Source: CBDAPX01 sp965198725 (GTDB lineage Bacteria > Pseudomonadota > Alphaproteobacteria > Rhodobacterales > Rhodobacteraceae). Taken from it: a stretch of 64,000 nt of DNA. Where the stretch lies: positions 2,108,001 through 2,172,000 of the forward strand of contig CBDAPX010000001.1 of the NCBI GenBank assembly GCA_965198725.1, in the 5' to 3' direction. Both the position numbers and the translations under genes were made by a program. Shown here piece by piece: positions 7,581 through 15,996 of the stretch (the stretch's first letter is position 1; each line of letters starts with the position of its first letter). The notes beneath the pieces are model-generated. The model searched no databases and had not been told where the DNA came from. It saw only the letters and a program-made list of their open reading frames with translations.

Positions 7581-8782
7581 TGCCTTTGAACCGCCCTTCC
7601 GTTCGTTTGAAACCCAAAACCGGGGCCGTGGCCCGCGGCATTCGCCATGGGTTTCCATGGGTCTATGCCAGCGACATCGTCACAGATCGCCGGACCAAGA
7701 AACTGGCCCCCGGCAGCCTCGCAGTTCTCGAGGACGAAGCGCGCGTGCCTTTGGCGTTGGTCGCAGTAAACCCGCTGTCCAAGATCATGGTGCGCGTGCT
7801 GGATAACGATCCTGCCGCGGATATCGATGCAGCTTGGTTCAAGGCAAAGTTCCGGTCCGCGCTGGCTTTGCGGAAACGTCTGTTCGATGCCCCGTTTTAC
7901 CGGTTGATCCATGCAGAAGCAGATGGGCTGCCCGGGGTGGTGATCGACAGGTTTGACGACATTTGCGTAGTCCAGCCCAATGCCGCCTGGTCGGACGCTT
8001 TGCTAGAGCCACTGGCAGCCGCCTTGTGCGAAGTAACAGGTGTTCGGACGATCCTCAAAAACGCAGGCGGCCGCGCGCGCGGATTGGAAGGACTGGACGA
8101 CATTTCGACTGTCGTGATCGGAGAGACGCCAGAGGCCCCGGTGCCGGTGCCAATGAATGGCGCGTGGTACATGGCCTATCTGACCGGTGGCCAAAAAACC
8201 GGCTTGTTTTACGATCAACGCCCCAACCATGCGTTCGCAGCGGGTCTGGTCAAACCTGGGGACCGTGTGCTGGATGTGTTTTATCATGTCGGGGGATTTG
8301 CGTTGGCGATGCTGGCCGCCGGGGCAGGGGCCGCTGTGTCCGTTGATGGTTCGGCCCCAGCGCTGGCCTTGGCAGAGCAGGGTGCTGAACGGTCTGGGGT
8401 TTCCGACCGGTTTGAGACACGACAAGGCGATGCATTTGAGGTGCTGACCGCCTTGGGTGAAGAGGGCGCACAGTTTGACGTTGTTATCTGCGATCCTCCG
8501 GCCTTCGCTCCGTCCAAACAGGCGCTGGACGCTGGTTTGCGGGCCTATGAACGAATCGCGCGTCTTGCCGCGCCATTGGTCAAACCGGGTGGGTTCTTGG
8601 GCCTGTGTTCCTGTTCGCATGCGGCAGATCTGAGCAAGTTTCGAACCGCCAGCGCCCGTGGGATCGGGCGGGCCGGGCGCCCTGCGCAGATGATCCATAC
8701 CGGTTTTGCCGGCCCGGACCACCCGCAACTGCCCGCATTGGCGGAAAGCGGATACCTCAAGTCAGTGTTCTTACGCCTATGA
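7565..8782 (+). CDS. RlmI-type class I SAM-dependent rRNA (cytosine-C5) methyltransferase
   Basis: This 405-residue protein has the RlmI/RlmK-like layout. An N-terminal PUA domain spans about 10-75 (RLKPKTGAVARGIRHGFPWVY), then an EEHEE-type linker, then a Rossmann methyltransferase with TGLFYDQRPNH (about 212-222), the SAM-binding loop GDRVLDVFYHVGGFAL, and the catalytic VICDPPAFAPSK (about 305-316). The family methylates 23S rRNA at cytosine C5. The loop reads FYHVGG where relatives have a YSGGFG-like form, a mild divergence. The family-like N-terminus supports the start even though it sits in a hairpin loop. It overlaps the PIN gene by ATGA. Confidence 0.9.
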   Translation: MTAPSLPLNRPSVRLKPKTGAVARGIRHGFPWVYASDIVTDRRTKKLAPGSLAVLEDEARVPLALVAVNPLSKIMVRVLDNDPAADIDAAWFKAKFRSALALRKRLFDAPFYRLIHAEADGLPGVVIDRFDDICVVQPNAAWSDALLEPLAAALCEVTGVRTILKNAGGRARGLEGLDDISTVVIGETPEAPVPVPMNGAWYMAYLTGGQKTGLFYDQRPNHAFAAGLVKPGDRVLDVFYHVGGFALAMLAAGAGAAVSVDGSAPALALAEQGAERSGVSDRFETRQGDAFEVLTALGEEGAQFDVVICDPPAFAPSKQALDAGLRAYERIARLAAPLVKPGGFLGLCSCSHAADLSKFRTASARGIGRAGRPAQMIHTGFAGPDHPQLPALAESGYLKSVFLRL

Positions 8783-9279
8783 AACTGTTGATCGACGCGT
8801 GTGTCCTTTACCCCACCGTGATGCGCAAGGTGGTGCTGGGCGTGGCCAAACGCGGAGCGTTCACACCGCTCTGGTCATTGCGCATTTTGGAAGAATGGGC
8901 GCGTGCGGCGGCCCGACATGGCGCAGTGCAAGGCATGCAGGCACGGGGAGAGATTGCCCTGTTGCGCAGCGCTTGGCCCAACGCCATTGTTGAGGCGCAG
9001 CCGGGTCTTGAGGCACGTTTGTGGTTGCCGGATCCTGCGGATATCCACGTTCTGGCCGCCGCAATTGCCGGATCAGCTGACACGATTATGACACTGAACG
9101 CCAAGGATTTTCCGCGCGGCACTTTGGCGGAAGAAGGGGTCAGCCGCATAGATCCTGATGGCTATCTGCATCAGCTTTGGGTGGATCAACCCGATTTGGT
9201 TGCTGACGCGGCGCAAGAGGTTTTGCAAAATGCCCGTGCCTTGTCTGACAATGATTGGGACATGCGCCCATTGCTGTAA
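8779..9279 (+). CDS. PIN-domain protein of the RSP_2648 type
   Basis: The 166-residue product has the PIN ribonuclease layout with acidic residues in the expected places: D6 (LLIDACVL), E38/E39 (LRILEEW), D88 (PADIHVLAAA) and D110 (TLNAKDF). PIN domains are metal-dependent RNases. Unlike VapC toxins it has no small antitoxin gene beside it. It is coupled by an ATGA overlap to the rRNA methyltransferase, which hints at an RNA processing role rather than toxin-antitoxin. I recall this as a family named after Rhodobacter RSP_2648; the RNA target is unknown. Confidence 0.87.
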   Translation: MKLLIDACVLYPTVMRKVVLGVAKRGAFTPLWSLRILEEWARAAARHGAVQGMQARGEIALLRSAWPNAIVEAQPGLEARLWLPDPADIHVLAAAIAGSADTIMTLNAKDFPRGTLAEEGVSRIDPDGYLHQLWVDQPDLVADAAQEVLQNARALSDNDWDMRPLL

Positions 9280-9329
9280 AAGGCACGGCTGCCCCGCTTG
9301 GCCAAAGCATTGGGAAAATAGCCGGCGGC

Positions 9330-10013
9330 CTATGCCTCCCAGCGCGCCTCAAGCTTTTCCAAAGCTTCAATGCGTTGATGCGTTTTCGGATGTGACATCA
9401 ACCATGCGGGCGTGACCCCGTCGCGCTGTTGGGTCAGATCCTCAAGCTTGCGGAAGAGGGATTTCTGAGGTTCCACGCCGATACCGGCCTTGGTCAGCAA
9501 AGCGGCGGCATAGGCATCTGCCTCATATTCATCGGACCGCGAAAGCCCCGCCATGAGCATGGTCGACAACATGTTGGCGATCCAGACACCCACAAACGGG
9601 ATAATCCGGCCCAGAACCATGATCAGTGCCGTGCGTAGCGCGTTTTGCCCGGAAAAGTCGATCATGCGCCGCCGGGCATGCCCCAGAGCCACATGCCCCA
9701 ATTCATGGGCAATAACGCTGGCCATCTCATCCCCCGACACTTCGCCGTTCTGGAACTTGCGGTAAAAACCGCGGGTGATGAAGATGCGGCCATCCGGCGC
9801 GGCCAACCCGTTCACCGGGTCAATCTCATAGATGAACACCCGGATGCGCGGCAGATCGAGCGCCGCGGCCATCCGGTCGGTCAGCGTTTTCAGAATGGGA
9901 TCGGCCAGCTCGGTCGACTTTTCATCAAGCTCACGTTTGGTTCGCCAGACCGAAAACCGGTACATGACGAAACCGTAAAGCACAGCAAGAAGGATCGGTG
10001 TGACCTTGAGCAT
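9330..10013 (-). CDS. M48-family membrane metalloprotease
   Basis: The 227-residue protein has an N-terminal membrane anchor (about 3-20), the zinc site HELGH (103-107), a second hydrophobic hairpin at about 128-157, and the third zinc ligand in EADAYA (164-169). This is the HtpX/Ste24-like M48 arrangement with the active site facing the cytoplasm. Such proteases degrade damaged membrane proteins. It ends with a short helix rather than extra domains, so it is a minimal version. It runs convergent to the PIN gene and is preceded on its strand by the MBL hydrolase about 40 bp away. Confidence 0.92.
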   Translation of the reverse strand: MLKVTPILLAVLYGFVMYRFSVWRTKRELDEKSTELADPILKTLTDRMAAALDLPRIRVFIYEIDPVNGLAAPDGRIFITRGFYRKFQNGEVSGDEMASVIAHELGHVALGHARRRMIDFSGQNALRTALIMVLGRIIPFVGVWIANMLSTMLMAGLSRSDEYEADAYAAALLTKAGIGVEPQKSLFRKLEDLTQQRDGVTPAWLMSHPKTHQRIEALEKLEARWEA

Positions 10014-10055
10014 ATGGCAGATATGGGGCCGGCTGGCCCGGGCGGCAAGCGTTGA

Positions 10056-10946
10056 TCACACCGGAATGAAACGAAATCCGTCCCCGTCCTTTTGAACGCG
10101 GCCGGCGCCCGGATAGGCAAGGTGCGTCGCGGCGAACATGGTCCCGCTGTCGGCCAATTCGGTCAAGAGCGTGCGTCGGGTGGCGGCAGCCTGTGCCGGA
10201 TCGCCATCCAGCGCGTAGGTGATGCCGGGTTCAGCGAACTGTTTTTCCGCAATAACTGCATCTGCCAGGATCATGAAGCGATCCGAACCTGATGCGACTT
10301 CGACGGCAGAATGGCCGGGGGTATGGCCGGGGGCAGGGATCATGGAAACACCGTTGCCCAAATCAACTGGCCCCGCATGGGTGGTTACCATGTCGGCGAA
10401 TTTGGCCGCCATCATTTGGATCTGTTCCACCATAGGCCGCATTTCGGCAGGGACCGCATCGGGGAGCTTGGGATCGGTCCAGAACGCCCATTCGGTTTCC
10501 GCGACATGGATGCTGACCGAGCCGAACATGTGTAGGTCTTTCCACATCAGCCCGCCAATATGGTCTGCATGCATATGGGTGATGATGACATCCGTCACGA
10601 CCCCGGGGTCCAGCGCCTTCATCTCATAGACCATTGGCGCCTGCCCGGTTTCCGGGAAGCGTTCCATCAATTGTTGGCCAGAGCCTGCATCGACCATGTA
10701 AACACGGTCGCCAGCGTCCAAGCGCCAAATATTGGCGCCCGCCGCGACCGTTCCGTCCTGACCATCAGAAAAGAACGCACCGGGCAGGTCAAACCGACCG
10801 TCAGATATTGCGGTAACCACTACGTCGCCGACGGTGTGCTGCCAAAGGTCATCGCCTGAACCGCCCTCGATCGGTCCGCTTGAAGCGATCGGTTTGCTTT
10901 TGTCGCGCTTGAATGTCTGCTTGTTCGAAGTGTCATCGCCGGTCAT
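10056..10946 (-). CDS. MBL-fold metallo-hydrolase
   Basis: The 296-residue product has the complete metallo-beta-lactamase metal set: THMHADH (H124, H126, D128, H129), H208 (APGHTPGH), D229 (LADA) and a late His in ATHLAYPG. There is no signal peptide. The type resembles the N-acyl-homoserine-lactonase or organophosphate-hydrolase-like branch, but the substrate cannot be inferred. The first ~35 residues are polar and low in complexity, so a later start is conceivable, although none has a better ribosome site. Confidence 0.9.
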   Translation of the reverse strand: MTGDDTSNKQTFKRDKSKPIASSGPIEGGSGDDLWQHTVGDVVVTAISDGRFDLPGAFFSDGQDGTVAAGANIWRLDAGDRVYMVDAGSGQQLMERFPETGQAPMVYEMKALDPGVVTDVIITHMHADHIGGLMWKDLHMFGSVSIHVAETEWAFWTDPKLPDAVPAEMRPMVEQIQMMAAKFADMVTTHAGPVDLGNGVSMIPAPGHTPGHSAVEVASGSDRFMILADAVIAEKQFAEPGITYALDGDPAQAAATRRTLLTELADSGTMFAATHLAYPGAGRVQKDGDGFRFIPV

Positions 10947-11015
10947 GGCTGCCTGATCCCCAGATTATTTGTATAAGCGATCCTACACCAAACATAGCCA
11001 CGAATTATGGCAAGA

Positions 11016-12200
11016 CTAGCGTGTCAGCTCTTTCATCCCGCTTTCCAGACCGGCCAAGGTCATGGTCACCATACGGTCTTCGAAAATCTCGCGGATCATT
11101 TGAATCGAATGGGTGTACTGCCAGTATTTCTCGGGCACCGGGTTGATCCAAAGATGGGATGACCATTGATCCCGGGCGCGTTGCAGCCAAACCTGTCCGG
11201 CCTCGGGGTTCCAATGCTCGTTCGCGCCGCCAGGATAGGCGATTTCATAAGGCGACATGCTGGCATCGCCGACGAAGATACATTTGTAATCTGGACCATA
11301 AGTCCGCAGAACCTCATGCGTCGGGATCTGTTGGTCCCAGCGCCGGCGATTGTCGCGCCAAACGCCTTCATAGAGGCAATTGTGGAAATAGTAGTATTCT
11401 AGATGCTTGAACTCTGCCCGCGCGGCTGAAAACAGTTCTTCGACCACCTTGATATGGGGGTCCATGCTGCCGCCGACATCTAGAAACAACAGGACTTTGA
11501 CCGCGTTGTGCCGCTCTGGCCGTGTTTTCACGTCGAGATAGCCGTTTTCCGCCGTGGACCGAATGGTCCCGTCGAGGTCCAGCTCTTCGACCGCGCCTTC
11601 GCGGGCCCAGCGGCGCAGGCGTTTGAGAGCGACCTTGATGTTGCGTGTGCCCAGTTCAACCGTGTCATCGAAATTGCGAAACTCGCGTTTGTCCCAAACC
11701 TTGGTCGCGCGTTGATGGCGGCTTTCCTTTTGGCCAATGCGGACGCCTTCGGGATTGTAGCCATAGGCCCCGAAAGGCGAGGTGCCGGCCGTTCCAATCC
11801 ATTTGTTGCCGCCCTGATGACGGCCCTTTTGCTCTTCCAGCCGTTTCTTGAGCGTTTCCATGAGCTTTTCAAAGCCGCCCATCGCTTCGATCTCGGCCCG
11901 TTCTTCTTCGGTCAGATGCTTTTCTGCAAGCTTTTCCAGCCATTCGCCGGGGATATCGACGGCCTCAAGCACTTGCTCAAAACTGATCTCTTCAAGCCCT
12001 TTGAAACTGGCGGCAAAGGCTTGGTCGAATTTGTCGATATTTCGCTCATCTTTCACCATCGCCGCGCGGGCAAGGTAATAGAACGCTTCGACGTCATAGG
12101 TGCTCAGCCCGGCCTTAACCCCTTCCAGAAAGGTGAGGTATTCGCGCAGTGAAACCGGAACCTTGGCCTTTCGCAGGTTTTCAAAGAAAGGCACAAACAT
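11016..12200 (-). CDS. VWA-domain (CoxE-like) protein, partner of MoxR
   Basis: The 394-residue protein has a helical N-terminal half with a long charged helix (about 90-128) and a C-terminal von Willebrand A domain starting VKVLLFLDVGGSMD (235-247). The MIDAS motif is D-V-G-G-S, lacking the first serine of the canonical D-x-S-x-S. VWA proteins of this type work with MoxR AAA ATPases as metal-insertion or complex-remodelling chaperones. It is the last gene of a tight operon (GNAT, DUF2927 lipoprotein, 55-residue membrane protein, this gene), and a MoxR gene lies upstream on the same strand. Confidence 0.9.
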   Translation of the reverse strand: MFVPFFENLRKAKVPVSLREYLTFLEGVKAGLSTYDVEAFYYLARAAMVKDERNIDKFDQAFAASFKGLEEISFEQVLEAVDIPGEWLEKLAEKHLTEEERAEIEAMGGFEKLMETLKKRLEEQKGRHQGGNKWIGTAGTSPFGAYGYNPEGVRIGQKESRHQRATKVWDKREFRNFDDTVELGTRNIKVALKRLRRWAREGAVEELDLDGTIRSTAENGYLDVKTRPERHNAVKVLLFLDVGGSMDPHIKVVEELFSAARAEFKHLEYYYFHNCLYEGVWRDNRRRWDQQIPTHEVLRTYGPDYKCIFVGDASMSPYEIAYPGGANEHWNPEAGQVWLQRARDQWSSHLWINPVPEKYWQYTHSIQMIREIFEDRMVTMTLAGLESGMKELTR

Positions 12201-12203
12201 GGA

Positions 12204-12371
12204 TCAGACGGCCATACGATGGATGAAAATCGTGATGAAAAGGCCCAGCAACATGCAGGCAATGCCATAAACAGCCGCGTATTGCGCAATATCCCAGCGG
12301 TTGCCGCCGCGTTTAGAGGCCGAATAGGCGCCAAGCGCGATGCCCAGCAATCCACCACCGATTACGATCAT
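12204..12371 (-). CDS. 55-residue membrane protein between the DUF2927 lipoprotein and VWA genes
   Basis: An ATG at 12371 opens a 55-codon frame ending TGA at 12206-12204. The product begins MIVIGGGLLGIALGAYSASK and ends FITIFIHRMAV. It has two hydrophobic segments (about 1-16 and 34-50) split by a basic loop (KRGGNRW), so it is a two-pass inner-membrane miniprotein. It starts 2 bp after the lipoprotein stop and ends 3 bp before the VWA start, exactly filling the gap. That packing is the main evidence that it is real. Function is unknown. Confidence 0.8.
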   Translation of the reverse strand: MIVIGGGLLGIALGAYSASKRGGNRWDIAQYAAVYGIACMLLGLFITIFIHRMAV

Positions 12372-12373
12372 GT

Positions 12374-13747
12374 TTATCCACCGCGATTATGCCGGGGGCG
12401 CAGGGATGCGATTTCTTGCATCTTGGCTTGCACCGCCCAATCTGTTCCGAACCCGTACCGTGCCCAACCTAGACTGTCCAGTCTCAGAGCCAAGGCCTCT
12501 TGGCGACGTCCGGTCATGTATAATGCTTCGGATTTCAGCATCATCAAGGTCGACATCAGGGCGGCATTTTCGGAAATTGCGGCGGCTTCAAGGCTTGCAT
12601 CTAACTGTTGCAACGCCGCGTCGGGATTGCCTTGGGACAGGGCAAAGGCAGCCGTTTGTGTGGTGACATAAGCGTTGTGCAGGCGGGTGCGCGGGTCACC
12701 CGACAAATATCGGTGCGCTATGTCGAATTGTTCTTGTGCGGCGACCACGTTAAAGCCCAGCAAGATCCGACCGTTCATGTAGTGGCTGAACGCGCGGCGA
12801 TGATCGGTCCATTTCATTTGCGTTGCGATTGACAGCGCTCGTGTAGCGGCTTCCGTGCGCGCGCGATCTGAAGCGCCTGTGCCCAAGGCGGTTTCCACGG
12901 CTTCGATCCACGCCCGTGGTGTTTCGCTGACCCGGGCGACAGTACGTCCTTGTCCATTAGGATTCAGGCGGGCCAGCACTGTAGGCAGTTGCGCCGCGAC
13001 CTGTTGGCGGGTCATCCCGGTGCGCAACTCTGGCGCGTATGTGGCGCGCAGGATCAACATGTCGAACCCTGTCAACACGGTGTGCACATTGTCATCGTTG
13101 AACACAGAGTCAGGCAGGCGGTAGAGATCGTTTAGTGGCCCAATGGCCTGCGCCAGCTCTTCGTGCAGGCAATCGCGCGCCTCTTGCGGGCTGCTGTCAG
13201 AGGGCAGGAAAATTGCCAGTGTCTGACGGTCGCGCAACAAGGCCCAATTGGTGTGCGCCCGACGCTTTTCCCGCCGGTATTCAGCAAGGCTGGTCACGTT
13301 GGGCACAACAAAGCAAGCCGCTTGCGGCAGGGCGCGGCGAATGTCGTTTTGGCTGACAGCTTGGATCGTAATATTGGCGTTGGCGGATGCCGGCACGCGT
13401 GTGATCTGCAACCCCGCTTCGCTGCGCAGGCGCGCCAACAGCTTATCCAGATCACGGCCCATTTGGGCGGTCGGGTGGCCCGTCATCCGAACGGTGATGG
13501 GGGTTTCGAAACGCGTGAAAACCGGCAGAACCCGACCGCTTTCCAGTGCAAAATGCAGGTCGAGGAAATCACGCGCAATATTGCCGTTTGAAATGCCGGG
13601 CGCTTGGGGGCGGGGCGAACTGAAACTTTTCATCGGCGGCAATGTCACCTGTTCAGGCGACGCAGCACGGGTTGCGGTCTCTTGGTAGGTCGTTCCAGAG
13701 CAACCGGCGACAAAAAGGGCGCAAAGCAGAAAAATAAAGCGGATCAT
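12374..13747 (-). CDS. DUF2927-domain lipoprotein
   Basis: The 457-residue product begins with a lipoprotein signal (lipobox VAGC, C16). The DUF2927 domain covers about residues 50-260 and includes the conserved HEELAQ at 195-200, with a following N-D segment reminiscent of a zincin-like site. The C-terminal third is helical and TPR-like (about 300-450, alternating A/L-rich helices). It should be anchored on the periplasmic side. It overlaps the GNAT gene upstream by ATGA and is followed after 2 bp by the 55-residue membrane protein, so it belongs to the MoxR-VWA neighbourhood. Confidence 0.9.
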   Translation of the reverse strand: MIRFIFLLCALFVAGCSGTTYQETATRAASPEQVTLPPMKSFSSPRPQAPGISNGNIARDFLDLHFALESGRVLPVFTRFETPITVRMTGHPTAQMGRDLDKLLARLRSEAGLQITRVPASANANITIQAVSQNDIRRALPQAACFVVPNVTSLAEYRREKRRAHTNWALLRDRQTLAIFLPSDSSPQEARDCLHEELAQAIGPLNDLYRLPDSVFNDDNVHTVLTGFDMLILRATYAPELRTGMTRQQVAAQLPTVLARLNPNGQGRTVARVSETPRAWIEAVETALGTGASDRARTEAATRALSIATQMKWTDHRRAFSHYMNGRILLGFNVVAAQEQFDIAHRYLSGDPRTRLHNAYVTTQTAAFALSQGNPDAALQQLDASLEAAAISENAALMSTLMMLKSEALYMTGRRQEALALRLDSLGWARYGFGTDWAVQAKMQEIASLRPRHNRGG

Positions 13748-14205
13748 GAGGGGCGATTATACCTGATAAATGGCGTCAGAACGCCGACACGGTCATAAAG
13801 CTTCCGTGCGGTTTCATTGAAGTCCTGCGTCAACCAATAGACCGATGGGGCCCCCGCCCGGTCCGCCGGTTGATAAACGGCTTCGATCAATGCACGCCCG
13901 ACACCGGTGCCCCGGCTGTCTGGCGTGGCAAAAAGGTCCTGAAGATAGCAGACATTTTCGACTTTCCACGCATGGCGATGAAAAAGGAAGTGCACCAAAC
14001 CTTGTGGCACCCCATCACGTTCGGCGATGAGGCAGGAAAAATCCTGGGGATCATCGCCAAGCAAGCGTGAAAACGTACTGTCATACACCGCGTCCGGCAC
14101 CGCAGTTTCGTAAAACGCAAGATAATCATGCCACATTACCGCCCAATTCTGGCGGTCTTCAGCGCGCAAGGCGCGGACAATTATGGCAGGATTTGCGGCA
14201 GACAT
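13744..14205 (-). CDS. GNAT-family N-acetyltransferase
   Basis: The 153-residue product has the GNAT acetyl-CoA loop at about 90-100 (SRGTGVGRALI, the R/Q-x-x-G-x-G/A pattern) after the strand VCYLQDLFAT, and ends with the usual Y-x-R/V-G segment (ARKLYDRVGV). The acceptor substrate is not evident. The ATG at 14205 (MSAANPAIIVRAL) is chosen because the 54-codon upstream extension has no GNAT character. It heads the operon with the DUF2927 lipoprotein, overlapping it by ATGA. Confidence 0.88.
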   Translation of the reverse strand: MSAANPAIIVRALRAEDRQNWAVMWHDYLAFYETAVPDAVYDSTFSRLLGDDPQDFSCLIAERDGVPQGLVHFLFHRHAWKVENVCYLQDLFATPDSRGTGVGRALIEAVYQPADRAGAPSVYWLTQDFNETARKLYDRVGVLTPFIRYNRPS

Positions 14206-14488
14206 GGGCTTTAGTTTGACGGAGTGCGGACAGTATCGCCACAATTCCGGCGCATTGCGGCAAGTTTGTGAGAAAGGTGTGGCCAAACTGCGGCGTTCTG
14301 CATGTGTAAATTCCTGTTCTGCAACAATGGTTAACGCGAGAAAGCTATTGTCGTATTCTATTGACAAATATTGAGCTCAGAACGCTCTGTCTTAGTCCTT
14401 TTTCACATATCGAAAAGACGATATGAAGGCGTGTTTCGGGCCGTTTTGAGAACGGTTTCGAATCTCTCGCCTTAATCTGGGTCGACCT
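14206..14488. other. Intergenic region between moxR and the GNAT operon
   Basis: I see no gene in these 283 bases. They hold a short inverted repeat CATATCG / CGATATG near 14405-14425 and a small CCGTT / AACGG repeat near 14442-14456. Neither has a T run, so neither is a convincing terminator. A promoter for the GNAT-DUF2927-VWA operon is expected here but I cannot point to clear -35 and -10 boxes. Confidence 0.4.
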
Positions 14489-15328
14489 TTACCGTCCGCT
14501 GCGTGCCATAAAGGCAAGCCGTTCAAACAAATGAACATCCTGCTCGTTCTTCAGCAAGGCACCGTGCAGTTTAGGTAATGCATTCGCGCCGTCTCTTTTC
14601 AGATCCTCGGCGGTGAGATCTTCGGCCAAGAGCAGTTTGAGCCAATCCAGCACTTCTGACGTAGAGGGCTTTTTCTTCAATCCGGCGGTTTCGCGCAATT
14701 CATAGAACTGGGTTAGGGCGGTTGTCAGCAACGCCTCTTTTATCCCGGGGTGATGCACTTCGACGATCTGGCGCATTGTGGCGTCGTCCGGGAAGCGGAT
14801 GTAATGGAAAAAGCAGCGGCGCAAAAACGCGTCTGGCAGTTCTTTTTCGTTGTTGGATGTGATGATCACGATCGGGCGCTGTTTGGCACGGATGGTCTCA
14901 CCAGTCTCATAAACGTGGAATTCCATCTTATCGAGCTCTTGCAACAGGTCGTTTGGAAACTCGATATCGGCTTTATCGATTTCGTCGATCAACAGAACAA
15001 CTTTCTGATCCGCGTCGAATGCCTGCCACAGCTTTCCTTTGCGGATATAGTTGGCAACAACATGCACGCGTTCATCGCCCAACTGGCTGTCGCGCAAACG
15101 GCTGACGGCGTCATATTCGTAAAGGCCTTGTTGGGCGCGTGTCGTGGATTTGATGTTCCATTCGATCATGGACAAGCCCAGCGACTCGGCGACTTGTCGC
15201 GCCAGCTCTGTCTTGCCTGTGCCCGGCTCGCCTTTAACAAGCAGGGGACGTTCCAAGGTCACCGCCGCATTGACCGCAATTGTCAGGTCTTCCGTCGCAA
15301 CGTAGTCTTTCGTGCCCTGAAATCTCAT
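14489..15328 (-). CDS. MoxR-family AAA+ ATPase
   Basis: The 279-residue protein has Walker A GEPGTGKT (33-40), Walker B VVLLIDEIDKAD (about 108-119), a sensor-1 region PIVIITSNNEKELPDAFLRRC, and the C-terminal lid of the MoxR group. It is shorter than classical MoxR but normal for this branch. Such ATPases act with VWA proteins to assemble or activate enzyme complexes, and a VWA gene lies 2.3 kb downstream on the same strand. The ATG at 15328 is preferred; an in-frame TTG at 15349 would add 7 residues. Confidence 0.93.
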   Translation of the reverse strand: MRFQGTKDYVATEDLTIAVNAAVTLERPLLVKGEPGTGKTELARQVAESLGLSMIEWNIKSTTRAQQGLYEYDAVSRLRDSQLGDERVHVVANYIRKGKLWQAFDADQKVVLLIDEIDKADIEFPNDLLQELDKMEFHVYETGETIRAKQRPIVIITSNNEKELPDAFLRRCFFHYIRFPDDATMRQIVEVHHPGIKEALLTTALTQFYELRETAGLKKKPSTSEVLDWLKLLLAEDLTAEDLKRDGANALPKLHGALLKNEQDVHLFERLAFMARSGR

Positions 15329-15510
15329 GTATTCCAATCCCTTGCCCAAGTCATAAATGGCATGTGCCTTGCCAGCGCTTTTACAGGATGTGGAGCGCTA
15401 TTGTGTAGTGACAATCCTCAAACGGTCAGATAAACGCTGCGGCAGAGGGGAGCCATATGTCAAAGGAACAATTGTTGACAGACTCAAATGGCCAAACCGA
15501 GGGAGCCGAA

Positions 15511-15933
15511 ATGAAGCAGGAAGTTTTTCTGCCGGACGACTACCGCCCGGCCGAAGATGAACCCTTTATGAACGAACGGCAGGTTGAGTATTTTCGCCGT
15601 AAGTTGCTGACTTGGAAAGCTGAGTTGCTGGCTGGAAGTCGCGACACCATCGAAGGTCTTCAAGACAACACACGTAACATTCCCGATGTCGCTGATCGCG
15701 CAAGCGAAGAGACGGACCGGGCACTGGAACTGCGGACACGTGACCGTCAGCGGAAACTGGTTGCCAAGATCGACTCTGCGCTGCGTCGTATCGACGAAGG
15801 GGAGTACGGATATTGCGATGTGACCGGAGAGCCCATTTCGTTGAAACGGTTGGACGCCCGTCCGATCGCAACGATGAGCCTCGAAGCGCAAGAGCGTCAC
15901 GAACGGCGCGAAAAAGTGCATCGCGACGACTAA
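15511..15933 (+). CDS. dksA: DksA-family RNA polymerase-binding protein (single-cysteine type)
   Basis: The 140-residue protein has a coiled coil with the tip motif D-V-A-D-R-A (59-64), which reaches the polymerase secondary channel in DksA. The C-terminal globular part keeps one zinc-finger cysteine (C102) while the other three positions are T, S and A. This matches the Rhodobacter-type DksA that works without zinc. DksA with ppGpp redirects transcription in starvation. The ATG at 15511 follows GGGAG with good spacing and gives the family N-terminus (MKQEVFLPDDYRP); an ATG at 15457 would add 18 residues. A bidirectional terminator follows. Confidence 0.93.
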   Translation: MKQEVFLPDDYRPAEDEPFMNERQVEYFRRKLLTWKAELLAGSRDTIEGLQDNTRNIPDVADRASEETDRALELRTRDRQRKLVAKIDSALRRIDEGEYGYCDVTGEPISLKRLDARPIATMSLEAQERHERREKVHRDD

Positions 15934-15954
15934 TCGTTTGGTCTTAATGATAAA

Positions 15955-15987
15955 GAGAAGCGCCGGGGGTTTTCCCCGGCGCTTCTC
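15955..15987. terminator. Shared terminator between dksA and xthA
   Basis: GAGAAGCGCCGGGG (15955-15968) and CCCCGGCGCTTCTC (15974-15987) form a perfect 14-bp stem with a 5-nt GTTTT loop. It lies between the dksA stop and the xthA stop, which converge. Short T tracts (GTTTG on plus, TTTATC on minus) follow on both strands, so it probably stops transcription from both sides. Confidence 0.85.
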
Positions 15988-15996
15988 GTTTGAGCA

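Noticed and set aside
8779..9279. VapC toxin of a toxin-antitoxin pair
   Set aside because: No antitoxin-sized frame lies next to it; the only coupled gene is an rRNA methyltransferase.
12104..12358. 84-codon minus-strand frame
   Set aside because: It overlaps the VWA start and the better-packed 55-codon frame; composition is not protein-like.
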